Below, one piece after another: positions 43,580-52,626 of a stretch of 64,000 nucleotides of DNA (position 1 is its first letter; the number at the start of each line of letters is the position of its first letter). The DNA comes from Leifsonia sp. Leaf264 (GTDB lineage Bacteria > Actinomycetota > Actinomycetes > Actinomycetales > Microbacteriaceae). The translations under genes and the position numbers were made by a program. The notes below the pieces were generated by a model. That model made no database searches. It saw nothing but the letters and a program-made list of their open reading frames with translations, and had not been told where the DNA came from. The stretch is taken from assembly GCF_001422325.1 (NCBI RefSeq), contig NZ_LMMR01000001.1, positions 931,256-995,255 of the forward strand, read 5' to 3'.

Positions 43580-44762
43580 GGTCGGGATCTCCTGGTGTGG
43601 TCGGGTCGGCGAACACCTCGCGCATGACGGCGAGGGCGGCGTTCGCCGCCGGAAGGCCGGCGTATAGCGCCGTGTGCAGGATGACTTCGGCGATCTCGAC
43701 ACGGCTGAGTCCGTTGCGGAGGGCTGCGCTCACGTGCATCCTGATCTCGGTCTCATGACCGCCGGTCACGAGCGATGCGAGCGTCGCGATGCTGCGTTCC
43801 CGGCGTGAGAGCTCGGGGCGGGCCCATATCTCCCCCCACGCGTAGCGCGTGATGAAGTCCTGGAATGGCGCGGTCTCGGCCGTGGAGGCTGCGGTCGCCG
43901 CGTCGACGTGGGCGTCGCCGAGAATCGAGCGGCGGACGGCCGTGCCGGTCGCGCGCGCGTCCCGCGGCGAGTGCTGCTCGATGAGCTCGAGCAGCAGGGC
44001 CGCCGAGGCCACTGGATCCTCGAGGGGGGCGAGGTGGGCGACTCCGGCGATCTCGGCGAAATGCGCCGACGGCAGCGCCTCGGCGAAAGCGCGCATCGAC
44101 GCCGTCGTCGTGACGAGGTCGTGCTCGCCGCTCACGATGAGCGCTGGAGTCGCGATCCCGCCGAGCGACGCCGTGCGATCGAATGCACCGAGCGCCTCAG
44201 CGCAGAGTGCGTACGACTCGTCGTCGACCTCGACGAGGGTGCCGAGCCCACGCGCACCCGCCCCTGTCGGATGCGCTTCGAGGTACCCCGGCGCGTACCA
44301 GCGCGCCGCGCTCCCCGTCACCACCGACGCCGTGCCCGACGCGCGCACCTGGGCGGCACGCTCGGCCCAGCCGGCCGCGTCGCCGATGCGCGCACCGCTG
44401 CAGAACGAGGCCAGCGTCTGCACCCGCTCCGGATGCGATGCGGCGAGTTCGAGGGCGACGACTCCCCCGAGCGAGAGCCCGCCGATGTGGAAGCGGCCGC
44501 CTCCGGCTTCATCGACGAGGCACAGGGTGGCTTCGACGAGCTCGGCGATGGTGAACGGTGCACCGGCTGCGGGGCTCGCGCCGTGGCCCGGCAGGTCGAC
44601 GCGGAGGATGCGGAGCGCCGGTGCCGCCCTGGCCACCTCGCTGACGACACCGTCCCACACTGCCGTCGTCGTTCCGAGCGACGGAAGCAGCACGAGCAGC
44701 CCCGTCTCTGTCGCGGTGGCGGCCGCCGGCGAGATCGAGCCGTGCAGTCGGGGGACGGTCAT
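43572..44762 (-). CDS. pcaL: Fused 3-oxoadipate enol-lactonase / 4-carboxymuconolactone decarboxylase
   Basis: The 396-residue protein joins an N-terminal alpha/beta hydrolase (about residues 1-265; nucleophile in GLSLGG, His in GVAHLAPLEDP) to a C-terminal AhpD-like carboxymuconolactone decarboxylase domain (about 280-385; FITRYAWGEIWARPELSRRERSIATLASLVTGGHETEIRMH). This PcaD-PcaC fusion is known from actinobacteria as PcaL. It performs two consecutive steps from 4-carboxymuconolactone to 3-oxoadipate. GAAGGAG precedes the ATG, which overlaps pcaB by 4 bp. Confidence 0.92.
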   Translation of the reverse strand: MTVPRLHGSISPAAATATETGLLVLLPSLGTTTAVWDGVVSEVARAAPALRILRVDLPGHGASPAAGAPFTIAELVEATLCLVDEAGGGRFHIGGLSLGGVVALELAASHPERVQTLASFCSGARIGDAAGWAERAAQVRASGTASVVTGSAARWYAPGYLEAHPTGAGARGLGTLVEVDDESYALCAEALGAFDRTASLGGIATPALIVSGEHDLVTTTASMRAFAEALPSAHFAEIAGVAHLAPLEDPVASAALLLELIEQHSPRDARATGTAVRRSILGDAHVDAATAASTAETAPFQDFITRYAWGEIWARPELSRRERSIATLASLVTGGHETEIRMHVSAALRNGLSRVEIAEVILHTALYAGLPAANAALAVMREVFADPTTPGDPDHG

Positions 44763-45919
44763 CGGGACTCCTTCGTCGGGAGGGAATGGAAACGCCGGAC
44801 GGCGGCGCCGACGACGCGCCGGGAGGCGGCGATCGTCGAGGCCGCATCGTGCTGCAGTCCCGGGCTGATGGCGCGGGACCGCTCCACCGCGGCGTGGTCG
44901 ACGGTGAGAGTGGCGAGCATCGTGGACGCGGCATCCGCACTCTCGAGCGCGATCCGCACGAGTCCGCGGAGCGCCGACCATTCGGCGTGCCACTCACCGG
45001 CCGGACGCGCGTCCTGCGAGACGGCGGCCGTGTGCACGGTCGCGAGCAGTCCGGGGGCCCGCAGCCCGTTCGCGGTGAGCAGCACGGCGTCGACGGGGTT
45101 GTGCTTGTGCGGCATGGCAGACGAGCCGCCCGTCGTACCGAGCACGACCTCGCCGATCTCGGTGCGGGCGAGGAATGCCACGTCACGGCCGAGGCGGCCG
45201 AGCACGGCGGCGACGACGGCAGCGGCGGATGCGATGCGGAGGATCGGGGCGCGCTCGGTGTGCCACGACCGGCCGGGGTCGTCGAGTCCGAGCTCGGCGG
45301 CGAGCGCGGCGCGCACGCCGGCGCCCAGGTCCTCTCCGGTGCCGACCGCGCCGCCCGCCTGCACCGGGAACGCGAGGGAATCGATGTCCTCGATGGCCGA
45401 TGTCACGCCGTCGAGCCATCCGGCGGCGAGCACGCCGACGGTGCTCTGGGCGGCGTGCTGGCCGAGGGTGCGGGCGATCGCCAGGGTCTGCACCTCGTCC
45501 TCGGCGAGCGCCACGAGTGCTGTGCCGGCATCCGTGAGGCGTGAGCGTGCGACGTGGAGGGCGCGGCTCGCCACGAGCACGAGCGCGCTGTCGAGCACGT
45601 CCTGGCTCGTCGCGCCGGCGTGCACCGCCGGGCCCGCGCCGGGCACGACGGACTCGGCGATGGCGCGCAGCTGCACCACGAGCGGGATGACGGGAACGCC
45701 ACCGCTGCGGTTTCCTGCCAGCAACGCGGGCCGATCAATGGCTTCGGGGAGGAACGCGTCGGCCACGGCGTCGAGGTCGCGATTCGCCAGGCCTCCCCCA
45801 GTGCGCAGCAGGGCGCGCTCCACATCGATGAGGGCAGCGAGCACGGCGTCATCGCCGGTGGCCCCGGCGGATGCCGACAGCGGCTCGAGCAATCCCCAGA
45901 CGGTCTGATCCTCAGGCAT
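44759..45919 (-). CDS. pcaB: 3-Carboxy-cis,cis-muconate cycloisomerase
   Basis: The 386-residue fumarase/aspartase-superfamily protein has HAGATSQDVLDSAL (about residue 100) and the signature GTTGGSSAMPHKHNPVDAVL (about 255). It lactonises 3-carboxymuconate, the product of PcaHG. It is somewhat shorter than typical PcaB (about 450), lacking part of the C-terminal domain, as in other actinobacterial forms. The ATG overlaps the pcaG stop by 8 bp (ATGCCTGA). Confidence 0.9.
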   Translation of the reverse strand: MPEDQTVWGLLEPLSASAGATGDDAVLAALIDVERALLRTGGGLANRDLDAVADAFLPEAIDRPALLAGNRSGGVPVIPLVVQLRAIAESVVPGAGPAVHAGATSQDVLDSALVLVASRALHVARSRLTDAGTALVALAEDEVQTLAIARTLGQHAAQSTVGVLAAGWLDGVTSAIEDIDSLAFPVQAGGAVGTGEDLGAGVRAALAAELGLDDPGRSWHTERAPILRIASAAAVVAAVLGRLGRDVAFLARTEIGEVVLGTTGGSSAMPHKHNPVDAVLLTANGLRAPGLLATVHTAAVSQDARPAGEWHAEWSALRGLVRIALESADAASTMLATLTVDHAAVERSRAISPGLQHDAASTIAASRRVVGAAVRRFHSLPTKESR

Positions 45920-46508
45920 GACTCTCCGCATCGAAATCGAGGAAGACGGTCTCGCCGTCGCCCTGCAGTCGTATGTCGAAACGGTAGCTCCGTGGAGCGT
46001 CCGGCGCAGCGATCATGGTCTGCCGCCGCGCCGGATCCACGCCGGCGAGGAACGGATCGCCCTGATTGCGCACGGTCTCGTCGCCGAAGTAGGCCCGGGT
46101 GAAGAGGTGATGGGTGAGACCGCGTGCGAACACCGTCACGAGTGCGTACGGAGCAGCATCCGTTCGAGTCGCTCCCGGCTTGATGGTCGAGAAATCGTAG
46201 TGACCGCCACGATCGACGGACGCGCGACCGAAGCCCGTCACCGAGTGGCCGTCGCGCTCGAGGCTGCCGCGCTCGGTGTGCACGGCCCCATCGGCGTCGG
46301 CGTGCCAGATCTCGATGATGGCGTCGGGGATGGGCTCTCCGGCCCCGTCGAACACGGTGCCGTGCAGTCGGATGGCCTGCGGATGCCACGGCGGGGCCAC
46401 CTGCGCTCCCCCGGCGTACGGCAGCGCGTAGCCGAAGAAGGGGCCGACGGTCTGCGAGGGGGTCTGCAGGAACTCCCGCGGCGAACCCTGCTCGGTCGCA
46501 TCAGGCAT
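45912..46508 (-). CDS. pcaG: Protocatechuate 3,4-dioxygenase alpha subunit
   Basis: The 198-residue subunit has the intradiol dioxygenase fold (TPSQTVGPFFGYALPY at residues 16-31; IRLHGTVFDGAGEPIPDAIIEIWHADADG). As expected for the alpha subunit, it lacks the full iron-ligand set found in PcaH. It forms the heteromeric enzyme with PcaH. The start overlaps pcaH by 8 bp (ATGCCTGA). Confidence 0.92.
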   Translation of the reverse strand: MPDATEQGSPREFLQTPSQTVGPFFGYALPYAGGAQVAPPWHPQAIRLHGTVFDGAGEPIPDAIIEIWHADADGAVHTERGSLERDGHSVTGFGRASVDRGGHYDFSTIKPGATRTDAAPYALVTVFARGLTHHLFTRAYFGDETVRNQGDPFLAGVDPARRQTMIAAPDAPRSYRFDIRLQGDGETVFLDFDAESHA

Positions 46509-47292
46509 GGTCGGCGTCCTCCGGTTCCATCCACGTCGATCTCGGACCGGTCAGCACGACGTCCCAGCGGTAGCCGATGGCCCATTCCGGCTCGCTCACC
46601 TCGTGGTCGTAGCACGCGACCAGTCGCTCTCGCGCCGCGGGGTCGACGATCGACTGGTAGATCGGGTCGAGGCCGAACAACGGGTCCCCGGGGAAGTACA
46701 TCTGCGTGATCAGGCGCTGCGTGAACGCCGAGCCGAAGAACGAGAAGTGGATGTGCGCCGGACGCCACGCGTTGCGATGGTTCTTCCAGGGGTACGCGCC
46801 CGGCTTGATCGTGGTGAGCCTGTAGCTGCCGTCGTCTCCCGTGATGAGGCGCCCGACCCCGGTGAAGTTCGGGTCGAGGGGTGCCGGATGCTGGTCCCGC
46901 TTGTGGACGTACCGGCCGGAGCCGTTCGCCTGCCAGATCTCCACGAGCTGGTTGCGTACCGGCCGGCCGTCGCCGTCGAGCACCCGTCCGGTCACGATGA
47001 TGCGCTCACCGAGTGGCTCCCCTGAGTGCTGGATGGTGAGGTCGCTCTCCTCCACGGCGACGTCCGTGTGACCGAACGCCGGAGAGGCCAGCTCGATCCC
47101 CTCCGGGTCTGCGCGCACGAGTTCGTGCGTCGGATGCCGCAGGAGGGTGCTCCGATACGCCGAGAAGTCCCGGGGCGGATGCACCGGGCCCGGGCTCCCG
47201 GCCGCTCGGGAGCTCTGCACGTGCTCGGCATGGATCCGGGAGATCTCCGCGGAGATCATGTCCTGGGTCAGCTGGTCAGCCGGAATCGTCAT
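46501..47292 (-). CDS. pcaH: Protocatechuate 3,4-dioxygenase beta subunit
   Basis: The 263-residue catalytic subunit carries the ferric site: Tyr in NGSGRYVHKRDQHP, Tyr in KPGAYPWKNHRNAW and the two histidines of RPAHIHFSFFG. It cleaves protocatechuate between its hydroxyls to 3-carboxy-cis,cis-muconate. The ATG at 47292 lies 14 bp after the pobA stop and has only a weak GAGAGCGAG ribosome-binding region. Confidence 0.92.
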   Translation of the reverse strand: MTIPADQLTQDMISAEISRIHAEHVQSSRAAGSPGPVHPPRDFSAYRSTLLRHPTHELVRADPEGIELASPAFGHTDVAVEESDLTIQHSGEPLGERIIVTGRVLDGDGRPVRNQLVEIWQANGSGRYVHKRDQHPAPLDPNFTGVGRLITGDDGSYRLTTIKPGAYPWKNHRNAWRPAHIHFSFFGSAFTQRLITQMYFPGDPLFGLDPIYQSIVDPAARERLVACYDHEVSEPEWAIGYRWDVVLTGPRSTWMEPEDADHA

Positions 47293-47306
47293 GGGGTTTC
47301 TCGCTC

Positions 47307-48485
47307 TCAGAAGGGGAGGCCGGCGTACTGCTCGGCGAGACCGGCCATGGCGTTCCGCGAACCGGTGACGTACTCGAGCTGGCCGACCTGGCTGCGGTAG
47401 CGGAAGGCCCGAGCGGAGGCATCCGGATCCTCGTGGTGAACGTGCAGCAGTTCGGTCATCCACTGCGAGAACTGCTGCACCTGCCACTGCCGGGCGAGGG
47501 CACGGTCGCTGTAGCTCGCGAGCGGCGCATCGTCGCCGGCTCGCTGCTCGAGCAGCGCCCGGCCCAGCAGGGCGACGTCGGCGATCGCGGAGTTGAGGCC
47601 CTTCGCACCCGTCGGCGGCACGATGTGGCCGGCGTCCCCCGCCAGGAACAGTCGACCGCTGGCCAGCGACGATGTGACGAAGCTGCGCATGGGGGTGATG
47701 GACTTCTCCGTGATCCGACCCTCCTCCAGGGTCCAGCCGCTCAGGCCGAGCCTGGTCTGCAGCCCGTCCCAGATGCGCTCGTCGCTCCAGTCGTCGATCG
47801 ACTCGTCTGGCCCCACCTGCAGGTAGAGCCGCGAGACCGTGCGCGATCGCATCGAGTGCATGGCGAAGCCGTCGGGATGCAGGGCGTAGATGAGGTCGTC
47901 GGTCGACGGTGGGACGTCGGCGAGGATGCCGAGCCAGGCGAACGGATAGCTGCGCTCGTAGGACTCGAGGGTCCCGGTCGGGAAGCTCTGCCTGCAGATG
48001 CCGTGGTAGCCGTCGGTGCCGACGACGAAGTCGGCGTGGAGTTCGTGCCGGGTGCCGTCGAGCGTGTAGCTGACGATGGGATCGGGTCCGTCCGTGCCGT
48101 GCGGGGCGACATCGTCGGCGTCGAACAGGATGGTCGAGCCGAGCCGCTCGTGTTCGGCGAGCATGTCGGTCACCAGCGCCTGCTGGCCATAGATCGTGAC
48201 TGTGCGCCCGACTAGGTCACGGAAGTCGACGTGGCGCCGTTGTCCCTCGTACTGCAGGTGGATGCCGCCGTGCTCGAGGCCGCGCTCGCGGAGCCCGGCG
48301 TCGAGTCCGAGCGACGTGACGATGTCGACGGAGCCCTGCTCCAGCACTCCGGCCCGGATGCGACCGAGCACGTGCTCCCTCGAGCTGCGCTCGAGGATGA
48401 CGAAGGGCACACCGGCCCTGCCGAGGATATGCCCGAGCAGCAACCCGGCCGGGCCCGCTCCGATGATGGCCACGCTCGTCTGCAC
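47307..48485 (-). CDS. pobA: 4-Hydroxybenzoate 3-monooxygenase
   Basis: The 392-residue flavoprotein has IIGAGPAGLLLGHILGRAG at residues 7-25, RIRAGVLEQG (PobA substrate-side motif), VGTDGYHGICRQ (DG motif) and FLAGDAGHIVPPTGAKGLNSA (GD motif). It converts 4-hydroxybenzoate to protocatechuate. The GTG at 48485 with GAGAGG upstream is chosen; frames extending upstream are not conserved. First gene of the pob-pca operon, 115 bp below the IclR gene. Confidence 0.92.
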   Translation of the reverse strand: MQTSVAIIGAGPAGLLLGHILGRAGVPFVILERSSREHVLGRIRAGVLEQGSVDIVTSLGLDAGLRERGLEHGGIHLQYEGQRRHVDFRDLVGRTVTIYGQQALVTDMLAEHERLGSTILFDADDVAPHGTDGPDPIVSYTLDGTRHELHADFVVGTDGYHGICRQSFPTGTLESYERSYPFAWLGILADVPPSTDDLIYALHPDGFAMHSMRSRTVSRLYLQVGPDESIDDWSDERIWDGLQTRLGLSGWTLEEGRITEKSITPMRSFVTSSLASGRLFLAGDAGHIVPPTGAKGLNSAIADVALLGRALLEQRAGDDAPLASYSDRALARQWQVQQFSQWMTELLHVHHEDPDASARAFRYRSQVGQLEYVTGSRNAMAGLAEQYAGLPF

Positions 48486-48554
48486 GGAACGCCTCTCGCG
48501 TCGATGGGAAGGTGTTCCCAACTCTGCCGTCGGCCCACCCTCGCGACACTCGCG

Positions 48555-48571
48555 TTTCCACTCAGTGGAAA
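48555..48571. promoter_or_regulatory. IclR-type operator palindrome in front of pobA
   Basis: TTTCCACTCAGTGGAAA is a perfect palindrome (8-bp arms around a central C) in the 115-bp gap between the IclR gene stop and the pobA start. TGGAAA/TTTCCA arms are those of classical IclR sites. It lies 70 bp upstream of the pobA GTG, suitable for activation or repression by the adjacent IclR protein. Confidence 0.7.
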
Positions 48572-48600
48572 CTCTGCTGCGGCGTGACGGCGTCAGGACA

Positions 48601-49347
48601 TCAGCCGAGAGCGGCGGAGATGCCCCGGGCCGCCATCCGGACCCCGAGCACGAACTGCGGTTCACCGCGTCGCTCGACGCGCGCCACGATCGACACCGCG
48701 GCCACGACCGATCCATCGGCGTCCCGGACGGGAGCGGCTACCGAGAACGCCCCGCGCGTCAGTTCCTCCACGGAGTCGTCGACGCCGGTCAGCCTGATCT
48801 CGGCGAGACGCGCCCGCAGCTCGCCCTCCGTCGTGAGGGTGTTCGGCAGGTAGCGACGGGGACCGGCCGCGAGCACGGCGTCGAGGACCTCCGGGGGCGA
48901 ATGGGCCAGCAGCACCAGGCCGACGCCCGTGGCGTGCAACGGTAGCCGTGTGCCGACATCCGAGATCACGGGAACGGCATCGTTTCCTGACAGGCGTTCC
49001 AGGTACACGGCTCCGAGGTCATCACGTACCGCCAGATGCACGTGCTCGCCCGTGGCATCGAGGAGGTCGTCGAGGTACGGTCGGGCGGCGTCGCGCAAGC
49101 GCCTCGCCGTGGGCTGTCGAGCTCCCAGGCGCCAGAGCTTCATGCCGACGCGGTACGTCCCGTCCTCCCCGCGCACGAGGCCGCCCCATCTCGTCCACTC
49201 CGCCAGCAGGCGGTGGGTCGTGGAGATCGGCAGGCCGGCGCGTTGCGCGACTTCGGTGAGCGTGAGTTCGCCACCGCGTTGGAAGGCATCCGCGATCGCG
49301 AAGAGCTTCTCGGCCACGCCGGGATTACCGCTACGTCCGTCCACCAT
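48601..49347 (-). CDS. IclR-family regulator of the pob-pca operon
   Basis: The 248-residue protein has an N-terminal IclR winged helix (VAEKLFAIADAFQRGGELTLTEVAQRAGLPISTTHRLLAEWTRWGGL, residues 12-58) and a C-terminal effector domain (from about 80, including HATGVGLVLLA and FSVAAPVRDADGSVVAAVSI). IclR proteins PcaR, PcaU and PobR control protocatechuate/4-hydroxybenzoate genes in other bacteria, so a 4-hydroxybenzoate- or protocatechuate-responsive role is likely. The ATG at 49347 has TAGGG upstream. It is transcribed in the same direction as the operon. Confidence 0.87.
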   Translation of the reverse strand: MVDGRSGNPGVAEKLFAIADAFQRGGELTLTEVAQRAGLPISTTHRLLAEWTRWGGLVRGEDGTYRVGMKLWRLGARQPTARRLRDAARPYLDDLLDATGEHVHLAVRDDLGAVYLERLSGNDAVPVISDVGTRLPLHATGVGLVLLAHSPPEVLDAVLAAGPRRYLPNTLTTEGELRARLAEIRLTGVDDSVEELTRGAFSVAAPVRDADGSVVAAVSIVARVERRGEPQFVLGVRMAARGISAALG

Positions 49348-49395
49348 CCGCACACCCTACGGCGAAAACGGTTCGATCGCCGCGCGCGAGTCTCC

Positions 49396-49623
49396 TCACA
49401 CGCAGACGCGCACCCGGCGGCCGTCGAAGCCGACGATATCGCCGGGCTGCAGCTGGCGCCCGCGTCGACGATCGACCTCGCCGTTCACTGTCACGAAGCC
49501 GTCGATGATGGCCTCTTTCACCTCACCACCGGAGTCGAGGAGCCCCGCGAACTTCAGGAACTGCCCCAGGCGGATGGACTCACCACCGATCGCGATGTCG
49601 TCGAGCGGAGCCGGGTTCGTCAT
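49396..49623 (-). CDS. S4-domain RNA-binding protein (YbcJ-like)
   Basis: The 75-residue protein is essentially one S4 domain: IRLGQFLKFAGLLDSGGEVKEAIIDGFVTVNGEVDRRRGRQLQPGDIVGF. Similar YbcJ/RlbA-type proteins bind structured RNA and may act in ribosome or tRNA biology. It stands alone between the IclR gene and a MmcQ-like gene. Confidence 0.88.
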   Translation of the reverse strand: MTNPAPLDDIAIGGESIRLGQFLKFAGLLDSGGEVKEAIIDGFVTVNGEVDRRRGRQLQPGDIVGFDGRRVRVCV

Positions 49624-49684
49624 CCCCGAATGCTAGTCGACGCGGTGAGCCGGCACTGAGCCGACCCACGGCTCATCCGAACTC

Positions 49685-50074
49685 CTACGAGTCGGTCTCG
49701 TCCAGCTCGCGCCGCAGGTACTTGGGAGCCTGCACGCGCCAGGCTTCCGTCACGAGCTCGGCGAGATGATCCTGGTCGATGCCGGCCATGCGGAATGCGA
49801 TCTTCGGCTCGCCCCAGGGCGTCGTGGTGCGCAGGAACACAGATGGCGCCATGTCGACGAGGGCCAGCGCGTCCAGTCTGTCGGCGACCTTCACCCCGAC
49901 GACGAGTTCGGCCGCGATCAGCTCGCGTACGTCTGCGGGGATGCTCGGCCACGGATGGCACTCCCACGCGTACAGCTTGCCGCGAACGAACCATGCGGCG
50001 CCGCCGGTCGTCGCACGCTCCTCGCTGCCGGGCAGCCCGGCAGCGGTCCGGCGCAGGTCGTCGAGAGTCGCCAT
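49685..50074 (-). CDS. MmcQ/YjbR family protein
   Basis: The 129-residue protein has the YjbR double-wing-like pattern: LDDLRRTAAGLPGSEERATTGGAAWFVRGKLYAW at the start, PSVFLRTTTPWGEPKIAFRMAGI in the middle and LVTEAWRVQAPKYLRREL at the end. It is called DNA-binding by fold only; no function is established. Confidence 0.85.
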   Translation of the reverse strand: MATLDDLRRTAAGLPGSEERATTGGAAWFVRGKLYAWECHPWPSIPADVRELIAAELVVGVKVADRLDALALVDMAPSVFLRTTTPWGEPKIAFRMAGIDQDHLAELVTEAWRVQAPKYLRRELDETDS

Positions 50075-50162
50075 GGGGTGAGCCTATGCCGCACGACCGA
50101 CGGCCGGACACGAGTCTTCGCCCAGCGCCGATCCTCTGAATGAGCACCTGCTGGTCGGGCGT

Positions 50163-51080
50163 TCAGTCGGCCTGGACGAGCCGCGCCCGGTACCAGTCGT
50201 CGATGTCGTTCAGGGCTGCGCGAGCCATCGGAGTCGGGTGCCCGGTGAACGCGTGGGGCGACGCAGGGTAGAGGCGCAGGTCGACGTCGACGCCTGCTGT
50301 TGCGAGCCGTGCGGTCATCGCGAGGTTGTCCTCGAGAAGGATGTCGTCGGTTCCGATCACGATCATGACGGGTGGCAGGCCCTCCAGGTCGGCGAACACG
50401 GGCGAGAAGTCCGGATGGGTGCGGTCCGGCACCGCCCCGGCATAAGCGTCGAGGAAGTACTCGTCGGCGATCCGTCGACCGGCCGGCGTCTGTGCGGAGA
50501 GATCGTAGGTTCCGCACTGCAGCACACCGCATGTGAAGGCCGCGAGCTCGCGGTCGCGCAGGCGCACGAGCGTCGCCATCGCAAGGGTCGCTCCGGCGGA
50601 GAACCCGGCGATGGCGAGCCGCGACGTACCGAAGCGTTCCTGAGCGTGTTCGGCCAACCAGAGCGCTGCCGTCTCGCAGTCGTCGGGGGCGGAGGGCCAC
50701 GGGTTCTCGGGCGCGAGCCTGTACTCGACACTGACGACGGCGACGCCGAGAGCGTCGACCAACTGCCGGTTCCGAACGTCGCTCGACGCCGCCGAGCCCA
50801 TGAAGAAGCCGCCGGAATGGATCTCCAGGACGACGCCGACAGGCGGGTCGTCGACGGGCAGGTGGACCCGCACCGGCACGCTTCGACCGCCGGCGGATGC
50901 CACCTCGAGGATCGGCTGCGGGTCTGAGAGAACGGGTGCCGGCGCACCCGACCGGAATCTCAGGAGTTCGTCGAGGCTGCTCGCGCCCCGACCGGGCCTC
51001 CGGCTCGCATAGAACGCGTTCGATTCGTCGGCCAACGCCCACAACTCAGAATCGATCAACGAAGCCAGGTCGAACCGCAC
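50163..51080 (-). CDS. Alpha/beta hydrolase (hormone-sensitive-lipase family esterase)
   Basis: The roughly 305-residue protein has the HSL oxyanion motif in a variant form, HSGGFFMGS (usual HGGG), nucleophile GFSAGA, an Asp in IGTDDILLEDN and His in ASPHAFTGH. It should hydrolyse short-chain esters. Two adjacent GTG codons (51083, 51080) can serve as start; no clear Shine-Dalgarno is seen. No operon partner. Confidence 0.86.
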   Translation of the reverse strand: MRFDLASLIDSELWALADESNAFYASRRPGRGASSLDELLRFRSGAPAPVLSDPQPILEVASAGGRSVPVRVHLPVDDPPVGVVLEIHSGGFFMGSAASSDVRNRQLVDALGVAVVSVEYRLAPENPWPSAPDDCETAALWLAEHAQERFGTSRLAIAGFSAGATLAMATLVRLRDRELAAFTCGVLQCGTYDLSAQTPAGRRIADEYFLDAYAGAVPDRTHPDFSPVFADLEGLPPVMIVIGTDDILLEDNLAMTARLATAGVDVDLRLYPASPHAFTGHPTPMARAALNDIDDWYRARLVQAD

Positions 51081-51134
51081 CACTCAACTCTACGATCCGG
51101 CCTGGGAGGGCCCTCCGCCGATGCCTGCTGCTCG

Positions 51135-52457
51135 CTACCGAGCGTCGAAGACGATCGCGCGGTCGCCTCCGCCCCGTTTCGCGGCGTACATCGCCTGGTC
51201 GGCCAATCGGATGAGTTGGTCGATCGATGCCCCGGCGGCATCGCCGTCAGTGATCGCAATGCCGACGCTGGCCGTGATGTCCAGTCCCGCGGGAATGCCA
51301 CGGAACGGCTGCGCGATGGCCACTCGAGCCCGGTCTGCGAGCTCGACGGCATCGGCCGTGTCCGCGACGTGCAGGGCGGCGATGAACTCGTCGCCGCCGT
51401 AGCGGGCGATCGAGTCCTCCTGACGGAAGACATGGGTCAGGCGCTCGGCGACTTCCTTGAGTACGGCGTCGCCGGTGGAGTGCCCGAGGGTGTCGTTGAC
51501 GGCTTTGAACCCGTCGAGGTCGACGAAGAGCACGGCGATCTGCTCGGCGGGGGCCCGCTGCGTCTGCTGCAGGTTCTCGTCGAACAGCCGCCTGTTGGGC
51601 AGGCCGGTGACCTCGTCGAGCATCGCCGCCCGCCGCAGGCGGGCTTCGAGGCGCAGCCGCACGAGGACCTGCCCGGCAAGTTGCGCCAACGCCTCGGCCA
51701 ACGGCACAGCCTGGTCGTCGAAGGTTCGTGGCTGGTCGAAGTAACACGCGAAGGCACCGAACGGGGTGCCGTCTTCGATGATCGGTGCGCCGATGACCGA
51801 GAACACCCCGGCTCGTCTGAAGATGTCACCCAACCCGATGCCCGGAACAACGGTGTCAGCCTCATCGGGCGTCTCGATCGTGATCACACGTCCCAGCTGC
51901 ACGGTCGTACCGGCTCTCGGCGGTGCGTCATCCGGCCACACTGCGGCGAGCATGTTCTCTCCCGCGACCAGCGCGTACGTGCCCTCTTCGCCGGTGTGCA
52001 CGCTGCACGCGTTCGCATTGAACGCGCGGCGCGCGGTCTCCGACAGGAGCTCGCCGAGCTCTTCCTCCGATCGCGTGTTCGCGAAGGCGACGGATGCCGA
52101 CAGCAGCAGTTGCAGCCGCTCGCTTTCGCGCAGTCCGAGGGCGCGGGTCTGGTCGCCCACTGCCGCGAGCTCGGGGTCGAATGCGACGATCGTGTGCCCT
52201 CCGGATATCCGGACGGCACGGATCACTATGGAGCTGCGGGTCTCCTGATAGCTGTGGGTCGTCGACGCGAGGCGGACGCCGCCCGGGTTACCGGTGGCGA
52301 GCGCCGCGGCGAGCTCATCATCATCGACACCGAGCACGCCTGCCAGAGGCATCCCGACCAGCGTTCCGGTCGGCCTGCTGGCCCAGACCTCCAGCGCGAT
52401 GTTGGCGTCCACGATGACACGAGACCGGTCGATGAGTGCGCGTGGGAAGGGTTGCAT
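51135..52457 (-). CDS. Diguanylate cyclase with PAS-like and GAF sensor domains
   Basis: The 440-residue protein has an N-terminal PAS-like region (to about 110), a GAF domain (about 120-265; EELGELLSETARRAFNANACSVHTG...) and a C-terminal GGDEF domain. The active site is intact (ARYGGDEF), and RQED five residues before GGDEF is a product-inhibition I-site. It should make cyclic di-GMP. No membrane segment is seen, so sensing is cytosolic. ATG 52457 with GAGG upstream is preferred over a TTG at 52490. No EAL domain. Confidence 0.88.
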   Translation of the reverse strand: MQPFPRALIDRSRVIVDANIALEVWASRPTGTLVGMPLAGVLGVDDDELAAALATGNPGGVRLASTTHSYQETRSSIVIRAVRISGGHTIVAFDPELAAVGDQTRALGLRESERLQLLLSASVAFANTRSEEELGELLSETARRAFNANACSVHTGEEGTYALVAGENMLAAVWPDDAPPRAGTTVQLGRVITIETPDEADTVVPGIGLGDIFRRAGVFSVIGAPIIEDGTPFGAFACYFDQPRTFDDQAVPLAEALAQLAGQVLVRLRLEARLRRAAMLDEVTGLPNRRLFDENLQQTQRAPAEQIAVLFVDLDGFKAVNDTLGHSTGDAVLKEVAERLTHVFRQEDSIARYGGDEFIAALHVADTADAVELADRARVAIAQPFRGIPAGLDITASVGIAITDGDAAGASIDQLIRLADQAMYAAKRGGGDRAIVFDAR

Positions 52458-52626
52458 GCGCGCGACCTCGTCGCGCAGGTCGGCCTTCAACAGTGAGACA
52501 TCTCGTGGCGCATGCCTCGATCGTGACGGTTGGTCGCGAGATCGTCAAGTTCTGCCGGACTCGCCAGCCATTCCCCTACATGCAGAGGGCTGGCGACCGG
52601 GTCGGCGACCGGCCAAACGCCCACGG

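Noticed and set aside
43572-44762. Lactonase-decarboxylase fusion as a sequencing or frameshift artefact
   Set aside because: Both domains are complete and in one frame, and PcaL fusions are well known in actinobacteria.
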